DNA of 64,000 bases from Dama dama (Eukaryota > Chordata > Mammalia > Artiodactyla > Cervidae): NCBI RefSeq assembly GCF_033118175.1, contig NC_083710.1, positions 44,113,501 to 44,177,500 of the forward strand, in the 5' to 3' direction. Positions 21,813 through 32,978 of this stretch are shown in pieces. Below the pieces are notes generated by a model. That model made no database searches, had not been told where the DNA came from, and saw nothing but the letters and a program-made list of their open reading frames with translations. Positions within the stretch are counted from its first letter, which is position 1. Each line of letters opens with the position of its first letter. The position numbers and the translations under genes were made by a program.

Positions 21813-22910
21813 TCTCAGTTCACTTCAGTTGCTTAGTTGTGTCTGACTTTTTGTGACCCCATGGGCAGTAGCACCCCAGGATTCCCTGTCTATAACCTGT
21901 TCCCGGAGCTTGCTCAAACTCATGTCCCTTGAGTTGGTGATGCCATCAAACCATCTCTTCTTCTGTTTTCCACTTCTCCTGCTTCAATTTTTCCCAGCAC
22001 CAAGGAATTTTCTAAGCAGTCAGTTCTTCATATCAGGTGGCCAAAGTTTTGGAGGTTCAGATTCAGCATCAGTCCTTCCAGTGAATACTCGGGACTGATT
22101 CCTTTAGGTCTGATTGGTTTGATCTCCTTGTAGTCCAAGGGACTCTCAAGAGTGTTCTCCAACACCACAATTCAAAAGCATAATTCTTTGGCACTCAGTA
22201 TTCTTTATATTCCAACTCTTATATCCATACATGACTACTGGAAAAACAATAGCTTTGACTAGATGGACCTTTGTTGGCAAAGCAATGTCTCTGCATTTTA
22301 ATATGCTGTCTAGGTTGGTCATGGCTTTTCTTCCAAAGAACAAGTATCTTTCAATTTCATGGCTGCACTCACCATCTGCAGTGATTTTAGAGCTCAAGAA
22401 AATGAAGTTTGTCACTGTTTCCCTTATTTCCCCATCTATTTGCCATGAAGTGATGGGATTGGATACCATGTGTCTGAATTTTTTGAATGTTGAATTTTAA
22501 GCCAGCTTTTTCACTCTCCTCTTTCACTTTCATCAAGAGGCTCTTCAGTTCCTCTTTGCTTTCTAGCAGTAGGGTGGTGTCATCTGCATATCTGAGGTTA
22601 CTGATATTTCTCCCGGCAATCTTCATTCTAGCTTGTGCTTCATCCTACCAGACATTTCTGATGATGTACTCTGCATGTTAAGTTAAATAAGCAGGGTGAC
22701 AATATACAGCCTAGTCATATTCCTTTCCTGATTTGGAACCAGTCTGTTGTTCCATGTTCAGTTCTAACTGTTGCTTGCTGACCTGCATACAGATTTCTCA
22801 AGAGGCAGGTCAGGTGGTCTAGTATTCCCATCTCTTTAAGAATTTTCCACAGTTCGTTGTGATCCCCACAGTCAAAGGCTTTGGCAGAGTCAATAAGGCA
22901 GAAATAAAAC
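21813..22910 (-). mobile_element. BovB LINE, outer copy, 3' part
   Basis: Antisense BovB beginning at its 3' tail ('ctcagttcacttcagttgct') and running through the C-terminal region into RT: minus-strand protein ITSWQIDGEIRETVTNFIF, SNLRYADDTTLLLESKEELK (intact YADD) and FYFCLIDSAKAFDCGDHNEL. It is interrupted at 22910 by a sense BovB, and resumes at 23631. Confidence 0.95.
22387..22626 (-). pseudogene. BovB RT motif C fragment
   Basis: A 79-codon open stretch, MKIAGRNISNLRYADDTTLL onward. It includes the catalytic YADD and the following helix (SKEELKSLLMKVKEESEKAG). Motif A is in a separate piece at 22715-22945 (FCLIDSAKAFDCGDH). The frame between the two is broken, so no active polymerase is possible. 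Confidence 0.85.
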
Positions 22911-23630
22911 TCAACAAAAATAAAGCAATAAAACTTAACATTCATAAAACTAAGATCATGGCATCTGTTCCCATCATTTCATGGCAAATAGATGGGGCAG
23001 CAATGGAAACAGTGACAGATTTTATCTTTTTGGGCTCCAAACTCACTGCAGATGGTGACTGAAGCCATGGAATTAAAAGACACTTCCTCCTTGGAATAAA
23101 AGTTATGACCAATGTAGACAGCATATTAAAAAGCAGAGACATTACTTTACTGACAAAGATCTGTCTAGTCAAAGGTATGGTTTTTCCAATAGCCATGTAT
23201 GGATGTGAGAGTTGGCCTATAAAGAAAGTTGAGCACCGAAGAACTGATGCTTTTGAACTGTGGTGTTGGGGAAGACTCTTGAGAATCCCTTGGACAGCAA
23301 GGAGATCGAACCAATCCATCCAAAAGGAAATCAGTCCAGAATATTCATTGGAAGGAGTGATGCTGAAATTGAGAGTCCATTACTTTGGCCACCTGATGAG
23401 AAGAATTGACTCATTTGAAAAGGGACTCATTTATACAGGGAAAGATTGAAGGTGGGAAGAGAAGGGGATGACAGAGGATGAGATGGTTTGATGTCATAAA
23501 TGACTAAATGCACATGAATTTGAGCAGGCTCCAGGAGTTGGTGATGGGCAGGAAGGCCTGGCATGCTTCTTTAGTCCATGGGGTCACAAAGAGTTGAACA
23601 TGACTGAGTGACTGAACTGAACTAAACTGG
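22911..23630 (+). mobile_element. BovB LINE 3' end nested in antisense BovB
   Basis: A sense BovB 3' piece: 'ttcataaaactaagatcatg', ISWQIDGAAMETVTDFIFLG, WTARRSNQSIQKEISPEYS, ending 'gactgaactgaactaaac'. The flanks show a diverged duplication of the outer element ('taaggcagaaataaaac' at 22894-22910, 'taaagcagaagtagaata' at 23631-23648). It overlaps the outer copy in content, giving long inverted arms. Confidence 0.93.
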
Positions 23631-24226
23631 TAAAGCAGAAGTAGAATAAGAACTTTCTTATTTTTTTGGTGCCAGTGGATATTGGAAATTTGATCTCTGG
23701 ATCCTCTGCTTTTTCTGATTCCAGCTTGAACATTTGGAAGTTAACTGGTTCATGTACTGTTGAAGCCTGGCTTGGAGAAATTTGAACATTACTTTGCTAG
23801 CGTGTGAGATGAGTACAATTGTGCAGTGGTTTGAACATTCTTTGGCAGTGCCTTTCTTTGGGATTGGAATGAAAACTGACCTTTTCCAGTCCTTTGGCCA
23901 CTGCTGAGTTTTCCAAATTTACTGGAATATGGAGAAAAGCACTTTAATATCATCATCTTTTAGGATTTGAAATAGCACAACTGGAGTTCCATCACCTACA
24001 CTAGCTTTGTTCATAGTGATGCTTCATAAGGCCCACTTGACTTCACTTTCCAGGATATCTGACTCAAAGTGAGTGATCACACCATTGTGGCTATCTCTGT
24101 CATTAAGATCTTTTTCGTATAGTTCTTTTGTGTATTTTTAATATTTTCTGCTTAAGAAAGCACCTCTTCTTAATATTTTCTGCTTCTTTTGTGTCTATAC
24201 CATTTTTGTCCTTTATTGTGCCCATG
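23631..24226 (-). mobile_element. BovB LINE, outer copy, 5' part
   Basis: Continues the antisense BovB: 'ggaaatttgatctctgg', 'gaccttttccagtcctttgg', 'ggagttccatcacctacact', 'cccacttgacttcactttcc', 'tatagttcttttgtgtat'. It ends in the linker upstream of RT, at 'tttattgtgcccat'. The 14-mer 'aatattttctgctt' occurs twice (about 24138 and 24171), a small duplication that broke the frame. Confidence 0.9.
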
Positions 24227-24800
24227 AAGTGATGTGAAATTAAAGATAATTTCCCCATAGAAGCAAGTAGGCAACCTGTAGTAGCAGGTTGATTTTATTA
24301 CCTGTGTGAATGTATAGCAGACTCAAGATGATGGCTGCAAATGAGTTTTATTCAGTACCTTCACTCCATGTTTATTACCTAGGATAATCAGATCCTATTT
24401 AGGCTTTGTAGCCTAATAAAAATAACCAACTAAAAGAAAAATTTTACCTACTTTAAGGCTAAATTTACCTATTATGTTTTATTTTAATTATATTATATAA
24501 TTTGATGACTTACTAGTATTGCTAGTATTTCATTGTTTACTAATACAAAGAAAATTGATGTTAAAAGCTTGGGGTCTAAATTTTGAAAGACCATGATTTA
24601 CAACCTTATTACAAGTTAACATTTAAATTTGTACAAGATTTTAAAACTTCTACAATCTCCAGTTTCTTTTGTTTTAAAACTGTTGATGATATTGCTCATA
24701 GGACTAGCCTCATAACTTTGTTGTATGAATTAAGTGACTTTATGTATATTAAAAAACAATCTGTCCCTAGTGCAGAGTAAAAGCTTAATAAATTTTACCC
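24227..24800. other. Unassigned AT-rich sequence
   Basis: No repeat, RNA or gene that I recognise. A 65-codon open stretch at 24583-24780 has no motif. Confidence 0.45.
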
Positions 24801-24848
24801 ATTATCATCATCATCATCATCATTACCACCATCATCATTATTATCATT
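24801..24848. repeat. (ATC)n microsatellite
   Basis: 'atcatcatcatcatcatcat' followed by imperfect ACC/ATC/ATT units. It is an interrupted trinucleotide repeat. Confidence 0.92.
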
Positions 24849-24925
24849 GTGTATAATAATATTTATATATTTTGACATATTAGTAGTATAGTATTATACC
24901 TTTAATTTGTCAGTATCATGGTGTT

Positions 24926-26850
24926 GTGACATGTAACCATTGTCCCTCCCTCTTCAATCGACACCCAGCAAAATGTTCAAAACATAACAAAGGTCCCTCT
25001 GTCCAACACACCAGGACTCTGGAAAGTGCCACACTTCTATGCCTCCTAAAAATCAGTGGACTAGAACATACAGAAGAGGAAAAATGGAACAGTGGTGATG
25101 GTGTTTGCAATCCTGGCCTCACAGTTGTGGCAGCTGAAGCTACAGCCCCAGAGACCCTAGTAGCAGCAGTAGAGATAGCTCACATTATTCAAGCCTCTAG
25201 GTTATGGTGACACCCACAGCCACAGGGAACTGAGGAGCAGTGATAAAGGGTTCTGACACCCCAAGTCACAGGGGCATCTGTGACCCTCCTTCCTTTTCTG
25301 TAGCAGTGGCAAGCAGGAGTCTGCCAACCCTGGGACTGGTGGAGGTACCTGTGACTGTAGCTCCCTGAAACCCTCTGCTCCTCCCATGGGAGTGGTGCTT
25401 GTGACCCTGGCAATCCTGGTAGTACCAGAGGCACTCACTGTCCTGGTAAGGCAGTCAGTAATGTCAGCAGCAACACTGGCAGCAGCAAGGCACCAGAAAC
25501 ACTGGGGCAACCAGCAGGGACAATGGGTGAACCTCTGGCAGAGCCTCTGAGGATGGAAAATGCTAATCCTCAAATACAGCTAGACACAGATCAACTAAAA
25601 GAAGCCTAAAACTTGTGGCATACCATGTATTTTTACTAAAAATTAAAAAAAAAAAAAAAAAAAGGAACTCTAACTATAATTCTATTGAATTGTTAGAATC
25701 AAGTAAATAAAGTTTACCTAAGAAGAAAGGTGCTCTCTACTTCAAATGTGCTGCCAGAGGTAAATGTTATCAAGCATTCATCATGAAAGACCACAGGAAC
25801 ATGGTATCACAAAGAGAAAATAACGGTTTTCCAAAAAGCAAACTTAATGTCATGAAAATTGCAAGCAAATTGATAAAGAATTCAAAATATCTGTCATGAA
25901 ATTCAATGAGCTAAAAGAAAATGTAGAAACACAGTTCAGTGAGCTTAGGGAAAAAATTAGTGAGCAGAAGGAATATTTTATCAAATAGATTAAAACTCTA
26001 GAAAGAAAAAAAAAATTAAAATTCTAAAGCTGAAGAACTCAATAACTGAGACATTAGAAAGCATAAAAAATAGAATAAACTATTTGGAAGAGAGAATTAG
26101 TGAGCTCCAAGATAGAAATCTAGGAAGGATGCGAGCAGAATAAGAGATCAGAAAATCTTAAAAAGCAAAGAAATTCTATGAGAACTATTCAGCCCCATTA
26201 GAATGGACAATATAAAGTAAAGGTAAAGAGAAAAAGAAGGGAGCAACGTTTATTTAAAGTAACGGCATCTAGTTAACTTCCCATACCTGGGGAAGAAATT
26301 GGGTGTTCAAGAATATCTAGAGCTATCTAAGATGCATTTCTAAGAGAACACCTAATTATCAAAATGCAAAAAGATTTTCTTCAAAAATGTGATATTAAAA
26401 CTGTCAAAAGTCAATTACAAAGACAGACTGCTCTAAGACAATCAGGATAAAATGATAGTAACATACAAAGGAATGTCCACTAGGCTATCATCAAATTTCT
26501 CAGCAGAAGCTGTTCAGGCTAGGAATGTGAACTAACATATTCAAAATATTGAAAATTAAAAATGGCGAACAATATTCTGTCCAGCATGGCTATACTTCAG
26601 ATATGAAGGGAACATATGGATTTTCCAAGAAAAACAAAGGCTGAGAAAGTTCAGCAGCATCTGATTTGCCTTGTAAGAAATGTTGAAAGGAGCTCTTCTG
26701 TCTGAAATAAAAAGGCAAAACTACACAGAACCTTCATTATAGTGATAGAGAAAAGGAGAAACTTGTAACTGTATGTCAGAATAAATTGTGATGCAACTAT
26801 AGCATAAAGGTAAAGGCGGGGGGGGGGGGGGGGAGGAGAACTATGGCTAC
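24926..26850 (+). mobile_element. Ancient L1, 5' UTR and ORF1 region
   Basis: A GC-richer block (about 25080-25580, repeats of 'gtggcagctgaagctac'/'agcagcagt' type) looks like an L1 5' UTR. It is followed by decayed ORF1: near 25893-26090 one frame reads MKFNELKENVETQFSELREK and then EQKEYFIK, a heptad-like coiled coil typical of L1 ORF1p. Later text ('ttctcagcagaagctgttca', 'caaaggctgagaaagttcag', 'tacttcagatatgaaggga') matches the segment after ORF1 in old L1 families. Many stops are present. The element seems to continue at 27733, 30325 and 33078. Confidence 0.7.
26818..26833 (+). repeat. G16 homopolymer
   Basis: Sixteen consecutive G residues, followed by AGGAG. It sits where old L1 copies have a shorter G-rich run, so it is an in situ expansion. 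It could fold as a G-quadruplex. Confidence 0.95.
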
Positions 26851-26861
26851 TTCAATTTGGC

Positions 26862-27686
26862 AAAAATTAACCAGACTTCAACAATACATGAACCATGAAA
26901 TTCCAGATGTTCAACTTGGATTTAGAAAAGGCCAGAGATCAGGAGCCAGAGATCAAATTGCCAATATCTGTTGGATCATCAAAAAAGCAAGAGAGGTCCA
27001 GAAAAACATCTACATTTGTTCTATTGACTATGTCAAAGCCTTTATGTGGATCACAACAGACAGAGGAAAATTCTTCAAGAGATGGGAATATCAGACCACC
27101 TTACCTGCCTCCTGAGAAATCTGTATGCAGTTCAAAAAGCAGCAGTTAGAACTGAACATGGAGGAAGAGACTGGTTCCAAATTGGGAAAGGAGTACGTCA
27201 AGGCTGTATATTGTTACCCTGCTTATTTAACTCATATGCAGAGTACATCCTGTGAAATGCCAGGCTGGATGCAGCACAAGCTGGAAACAAGATTGCCAGG
27301 AGAAATATCAATAAACTCAGATATACAGATGATACCACTCTTTTTTTTTTTTTTTTCTTTTTAATAAAAAAATTTTATCTTTTTATTATTCCCAATCCCG
27401 ATCCCCCCTCCCACCTCCCTCTCCACCCGATTTAGATGATACCACTCTTATGGCAGAAAGCAAAGAACTAAAGAGCCTCTTGGTGAAAGTGAAAAAGGAG
27501 AATGAAAAAGCTGGCTTAAAATTCAACATTCAAAAAATGACCGGCATCTAGTCCCATTATTTCATGGCAAATTGATGGGGGAACAATGGAGACAGTGAGA
27601 GACTTTAGTGCTTTGGGCTCCAAAATCAAGCAGATGGTGACTGCAGCCATGAAATTAAAAGATGCTTGCCCCTTGGAAGGAAAGTT
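26862..27686 (+). mobile_element. BovB LINE, RT region, 3' end missing
   Basis: Sense BovB from 'accagacttcaacaatacat' through RT: RQGCILLPCLFNSYAEYIL, motif A (CSIDYVKAFMWIT) damaged, and motif C read as 'agatatacagatgataccac', so the alanine of YADD is now threonine. It ends abruptly at 'cccttggaaggaaagttgtg', in mid-element, with no (CTGAA)n tail. An L1-type tail follows directly. A young L1 3' end is inserted at 27341-27433. Confidence 0.93.
27341..27433 (-). mobile_element. Very short L1 3' end insertion
   Basis: A 93-bp antisense L1 3' end: T16 (the poly(A) tail), then 'ttattattcccaatcccg' and 'ctcccacctccctctccacc', the last part of the ruminant L1 3' UTR. An exact 14-bp target duplication (agatgataccactc at 27327-27340 and 27434-27447) brackets it inside the BovB RT. 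The clean duplication and unbroken T run suggest a recent event. Confidence 0.92.
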
Positions 27687-27732
27687 GTGTAAAGTAAATT
27701 AGTCTCCAATTAAGATAAAAAATAATTTAAAA
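27687..27732 (+). mobile_element. L1 3' tail fused to BovB
   Basis: 'taaagtaaattagtctccaa' followed by an A-rich tail matches the extreme 3' end of ruminant L1 ('gtaattagcctccaa'-type). Here it follows the BovB body with no BovB 3' tail between. Confidence 0.75.
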
Positions 27733-28617
27733 AAAATATATGCCAAAGAAATAAAGAATTGTAAGAGAATATTATGAACATATATATGCCACCAAATTGG
27801 ACAACCTAGAAGAAATGGACAAATTCTTAAAATTTTACTATCTTCCAATACTGAATCATGAACACACAGAAAGTGTAAATAGACTAGTCATTAGTTCAGA
27901 GATTGAAACAGTAATAAAAATGTCCCCAAATCCAAAAGTTCAGGACTGGACGGTATCACAGGTCATTTCTACTAAATATTAAATGATTTTAATTCCTATC
28001 ATCAAAACGTTTCAAAAATTGAAGAGAAGGAAGATTTCCTAACTTAAGAAGCCAACGTCACCTTGATACCAAATACACACAAAGGCAACACACACACACA
28101 CACACACACTCAAAAGTATAGGCCAATATCACTGATGAAAAAAGATGTAAATATTCTCAACAAAATATAAACAAATTGAATACAACACACTAAAAATATC
28201 ATACAGTCTGATCAAGTGGTATCTATTCCAGGGATTTAAGAATGGCTCAAAATCCACATATCAATATGATACACATTATCAAAATGAAAGCTATGAATCA
28301 TACTATCACCACAATAGAAGCAGAAAAATTACTTGATAAAATTCAACATCTTTCAATAAAGTGGGTATAGAAAGGATGTACCTCAACATAATAAAGATCA
28401 TGTATGATGAACCTACAGCCACATAATACTCAATGGTGAAACATTGAAATCTATTCCTCTAAAATCAAGATTAAGATAAGATAAGAATGCCCACTCCTGT
28501 TACTATTATTCAACATAGTATTCAAAGTCCCAGTCACAACAATTAGGCAAGAAAAAAAATATAAAAACAAAAAGGAAGCAGTAAATCTGCCACTATTTTG
28601 ATATAATATAATTTTAT
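27733..28617 (+). mobile_element. Ancient L1 ORF2, RT region
   Basis: Decayed sense L1 ORF2: LEEMDKFLKFYYLPILNHEH and IETVIKMSPNPKVQDWTVS, then 'caatatcactgatgaaaaa' (RT fingers), 'tcacaacaattaggcaag' and neighbours. It probably belongs to the L1 of 24926-26850, split by the BovB at 26862. A CA run has expanded at 28087-28109. Confidence 0.8.
28087..28109. repeat. (CA)n microsatellite
   Basis: About eleven CA units, expanded inside ancient L1 ORF2 ('aaaggcaacacacac'). Confidence 0.9.
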
Positions 28618-28709
28618 AATGGGCTTTAGGTAGCATCACTACGAACAAAGCTAGTGAAGGTGATGGAATTCCAGTTGAGCTATTTCAAATTGTAAAAGAT
28701 GATGCTGTG
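28618..28709 (+). mobile_element. BovB LINE, 5' piece
   Basis: 'gggctttaggtagcatcact', 'acaaagctagtgaaggtgat' and 'tgtaaaagatgatgctgtg' are BovB at the start of RT. It is cut at 28709 by an L1 3' end and resumes at 28914. Confidence 0.9.
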
Positions 28710-28913
28710 GTGGGATGCATGAGACAAGTGCTCGGGCCTGATGCACTGGGAAGATCCAGAGGAATCGGGTGGAGAGGGAGGTGGGGGGGGGGGATCAGGA
28801 TGGGGAATACATGTAACTCCATGGCTGATTCACGTCAATGTATGACAAAACCCACTGAAATGTTGTGAAGTAATTAGCCTCCAACTAATAAAATAAAATA
28901 AAATAAAAAAAAT
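28710..28913 (+). mobile_element. Young L1 3' UTR insertion
   Basis: A 204-bp sense L1 3' end: 'gtgggatgcatgagacaag', a G-rich run (28779-28794), 'acatgtaactccatggctga', 'gtaattagcctccaactaat' and an (AAAAT)n-like tail. The 16-bp target duplication aaaagatgatgctgtg is exact at 28694-28709 and 28914-28929. It is about 90% identical by eye to the 3' UTR at 36826-37030. Confidence 0.96.
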
Positions 28914-30324
28914 AAAAGATGATGCTGTGAAAATGCTAAACTCAATATGCCAGCAAATTTGGAAAACTCAGCAGTGGCCACAGGGCTAGAAAAGGTCAGT
29001 TTTCATTCCAATCCCTAAGAAAGGCAATGCTAAAGAATGCTCAAACTACTGCACAATTGCACTAATTTCACACACTAATGAAGTAGTGCTCAAAATTCTT
29101 CAAGCCAGAATTCAGCAATACGTGAACCTTGACCTTCCAGATGTTCAAGCTGGTTTTAGAAAAGGCAGAGGAACCAGAGATCAAATGGCCAACATCCGCT
29201 GGATCATCAAAAAAGCAAGAGAGTTCCAGAAAAACATCTATTCTTTATTGACTATGCCAAAGCCTTTGACTATGTGGATCACAAAGAACTGTGGAAAATT
29301 CTGAAAGAGATGGGAATACCAGACCACCTGACCTGCCTCTTGAGAAATCTGTATGCAGGTAGGAAGCAACAGTTAGACCTGGACATGGAACAACAGACTG
29401 GTTCCAAATAGGAAAAGGACTACGTCAAGGCTGTATATTGTCACCCTGCTTATTTAACTTATATGCAGAGTACATCATGAGAAATGCTGGGCTGAATGAA
29501 GCCCAAGCTGGAATAAACATTGCCAGGAGAGTTATCAATAACCTCAGATATGCAGATGACACCACCCTTATGGCAGAAAGTGAAGAGGAACTAAAAAGCC
29601 TCTTGATGAAAGTGAAAGAGAAGAGTAAAAAAGTTGGCTTAAAGCTCAATATTCAAAAAACTAAGATCATGGCATCCGGTCCCATCATCTCATGACAAAT
29701 AGATGGATAAACAGTGGAAACAGTGTCTGACTTTATTTTGGGATCTCCCAAATCACGGCAGATGGTGATTGCAGCCACGGAATTAAAAGATGCTTACTCC
29801 TTGGAAGGAAAGTTATGACCAACCTAGACAGCATATTAAAAAGCAGAGACATTACACTACCAACAAAGGTTCATCTTGTCAAGGCTATTTTTCCAGTGGT
29901 CATGTATGGATGTTAGAGTTGGACTATAAAGAAAGCTGAACACCGAAGAATTGATGCTTTTGAATTGTGGTATTGGAAAAGACTCTTGAGAGTCCCTTGG
30001 ACTGCAAGGAGATCCAACCAGTCCATCCTAAAGAGATCAGTCCTGAGAGTTCATTGGAAGAACTGATGTTGAAGCTGAAACTCCAATACTTTGGCCACCT
30101 GATGCAAAGAGATGACTTTTTGGAAAACACCCTGATGCTGGGAAAGATTGAATGCAGGTGGAGAATGGGATGACAGAGGATGAGATGGTTGGATGGTATC
30201 ACTGAATCAATGGAGATGAGTTTTAGTGGACTTTGGGAGTTGGTGATGGACAGGGAGGCCTGGCGCGCTGTGGTCCATGGGATCATGAAGAGTCGGACAC
30301 GATCGAGAGACTGAACTGAACTGA
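28914..30324 (+). mobile_element. BovB LINE, RT to 3' tail
   Basis: Main body of this BovB: FRKGRGTRDQMANIRWIIKK (fingers), 'ttgactatgccaaagcc' (motif A, frame slipped), SPCLFNLYAEYIMRNAGL and LRYADDTTLMAESEEELKSL (motif C intact, 29549-29560), then the C-terminal segment and the (CTGAA)n end. A stop at 'tcatgacaaatag' and frameshifts break it. It lies inside ancient L1 ORF2, which resumes at 30325. Confidence 0.95.
29438..29695 (+). pseudogene. BovB RT motif B/C fragment
   Basis: An 85-codon open stretch with SPCLFNLYAEYIMRNAGL and the catalytic YADD at residues 38-41, followed by the thumb helix MAESEEELKSLLMKVKEKSK and the KLNIQKTKIMASG strand. It is one of the best kept BovB RT cores here, but motif A lies in another frame, so it is inactive. 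Confidence 0.88.
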
Positions 30325-30723
30325 AAATGTCCATGTTTGCCTAAAGGAAACCACTGATTCTACCAAAGCAATCTTGAAAAAAAGAACAACCCTGAAGTTA
30401 TCATGCTCCCTAATTTCAAACTGCCATAACTATAATAATCAAAACAGTGTGCTACTGGCAGATGCATTTAAATGGAACAGAATTGAGAGCCCAAAATAAA
30501 TTAACACGTGTATAGACAATAAATTTAAACAAAGTAGTAAAAAACCTAATGGATAAAGAATAGTCACTTTAACACATGGTGTTGGGAAAACTGAGCAGCC
30601 ATAGCAAAATAATGAAACTAGACCACTGTCTTACATAGAACACAGAAATTAACTCAAAATGGGTTAAAGCTTTAAATGTAAAACCTAAAATTCCTAGTGG
30701 AAAATTAAGCAGTATGCTCTTTT
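30325..30723 (+). mobile_element. Ancient L1 ORF2, middle-3' piece
   Basis: Sense L1: 'aaagcaatcttgaaaaaaag', 'aacaaccctgaagttatcat', 'ataatcaaaacagtgtgcta', 'taaatgtaaaacctaaaa'. It matches the ORF2 region C-terminal to RT (the KTAIIKTVWY-type stretch in old L1). It is colinear with the pieces at 27733 and 33078. Confidence 0.8.
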
Positions 30724-30724
30724 G

Positions 30725-32978
30725 TTTAAGACTAAGCAATTTTAAGGTATTTATATTTGGAGGATAATTACTATCTTATGCTGATTTCTGCCATGTATCA
30801 ACATGTATCAGCCATAGATATATGTATGTCCCCTCCCTCTTAAACCTCCCTCCCATCTCCTACCCCATCCTACCCTCTAGGTTGTCACATAACATCGAGT
30901 TTGAGTTCCCTACATCGCACAGCAAAATCTGTTTGTGAGATAGTGAGCAAATTCTATTTTACATATGGTAATGTATAGATTTCAATGCTGCTGTCACCAA
31001 TCATCCCATCCTCTCCTTTCCCCACTGTGTCCAGAAGTCTGTTCTTTATATCTGTACTTCCTTTGCTGCCATTCAGATGTGTTCATTAGTACCATCTTTC
31101 AAGATTCCATATATATATATATGTGTGTGTTAATATACAATATTTGCTTTTATTTTTCTGACTTACTTCACTCTGCATAATAGGCTCTAGGTTCACCCAC
31201 CTCATGAGAACTGACTCAAATGCATTCCTTTTTATAGCTGAGTAATATTCCATTGTATATATGTACTATAACTTCTGTATCTATTCATCTGTCGATGAGT
31301 GTCTAAATAGCATCCACACCCCAGGTATTATAAATGGTGCTGCAATGAACATTGGGGTACATGTGTCTTTTTAACTATGATTTTCTCAGGGTATATTCCC
31401 CATAGTGGGATTGTTGGTTTACATGGTAGTTTTATTTCTAGTTTTTTAAGGAATATCCATACTGTTTTCCACAGTGACTGTATTAATTTACATTCCCACA
31501 AACAGTGTACATAGGTTCCATTTTCTTCATATCCTTTTTATCCTTTTCAGTATTTATTGCTTGTAGATATTTTTATAATGGCCATTCTGACCAGCGTGAG
31601 GTGATACCTCTTTGCAGGATGGATTTGCATTTTTTAATAATGAGTGAAGAAAGCTAAGCACCAAAGAATTGATGCTTTTGAACTGTGATGTTGGAAAAGA
31701 CTCTTGAGAGTCCCTTGGACTGCAAGGAGATCCAACCAGTCCATCCTAAAGAAATTCAGTCCTGAATATTCATTGGAAGGACTGATGCTGAAGTTGAAAC
31801 TCCAATATTTTGGTCACCTGATGTGAAGAACTGACTCATTGGAAAAGACCCTGATGCTGGGAAAAATTGAAGACAGGAGGAGAAGTAGATGACAGAGGAC
31901 GAGATGGTTGGATGGCATCACTGACTCAATGGAGATGAGTTTGAGTAAACTCCGGGAGTTGGTGATGGACAGGGAGCCCTGGCATGCTGCGGTCCACGGG
32001 ATCATGAAGAGTTGGACACAACTGAGTGACTGAACTGAACTGAACTGAACTGAATAGTGAGTGGTGATGAGCATATTTTCATGTGCTCATTAGCCATCTG
32101 TATGTTTTCTTTGGAAAAATGACTGTTTATGTCTTCTGCCCACTTTTTTATCTGGTTGTTTGTTTCTCTGGTATTAAGCTGCATGAGTTGCTTGTATAGT
32201 TTAGAGATTAATCCTTTGTCAGTTATTTCATTTGTCCTTATTTTCTCCTATTCTGAGGGTTGTATTTTCATCTTGCTTATAGTTTCCTTCACTGTGCAAA
32301 AGCTTTTAAGTTTAATTAGGTCCCACTTATTTATTTTTGTTATTTCCACTACTCTAGGAGGTGGATCAGAGAGAATCTTGCTGTGATTCATGTCAAAGAG
32401 TGGTCTGCCTATGTTTTCCCCTAAGAGTTTTATAGCTTTGGGTCTTGCATTTAGGTCTTTAATCCATTTTGAGTTTATTTTTGTGTATGGTATTAGGAAG
32501 TATTCTAATTTCACTCCTTTACATGTAGCTGTCCAGTTTCACCAACACCATTTATTGAAGAGATTGTTTATTCTCTATGGTATATTCTTGCCTCCTTTGC
32601 CAAAGATAAGCTGCCCATAGGTGCATGTGTTTATCTATAGGCTTTCTAACTTGTTCCATTGGTTTATATTTCATTTTTTGGTGCCATTACTATACTGTCT
32701 TGAAGACTGTAGCTTTATAGTGGAAGGTTGATTTCTCCAAGTCCATTCTTCTTTCTTAAGATTGCTTTTGCTCTTCAGGGTTTACTGTGTTTCCATATGG
32801 ACTGTAAGCTATTTTTTCTAATTCTGTAAAAAAAATGCCAGTGGCAGTTTGATAGGGATTGCATTAAACCTGTAGATTTCTTTGCATAGTATAGTCATTT
32901 TCACAATATGATTCTTCCAATTCAAGAACATGGTGTATCTCTTCATCTATTTTAATTGCCTTTGAATTTTTTACACTA
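30725..32978 (-). mobile_element. L1 antisense, ORF2 3' third and 3' UTR
   Basis: An antisense L1 copy: 3' UTR ('ggaggataattactatctta', 'cccctccctcttaaacct', 'taggttgtcacataacatc'), then ORF2 C-terminus ('ctgagtaatattccattgta', 'atgaacattggggtaca') and upstream to 'gatagggattgcattaaacc'. The frame is badly broken. Outer L1 sequence gctctttTg/gctctttg (30716-30724 and 33078-33085) brackets this copy together with the Bov-tA head at 32979. Confidence 0.9.
31648..32052 (+). mobile_element. BovB LINE 3' end
   Basis: A 405-bp sense BovB 3' end: 'agaaagctaagcaccaaaga', 'gagagtcccttggactgcaa', 'tgatggacagggagccctgg', (CTGAA)n tail. Imperfect 11-bp target duplication: aataatgagtg (31636-31646) and aatagtgagtg (32053-32063), inside antisense L1. 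Confidence 0.95.

Noticed and set aside
24926..25573. GC-richer block with overlapping open frames on both strands, at first sight an exon or CpG-island-like gene start
   Set aside because: Position and order relative to the ORF1 coiled coil fit an ancient L1 5' UTR. Frames are under 125 codons, repetitive and without motifs.
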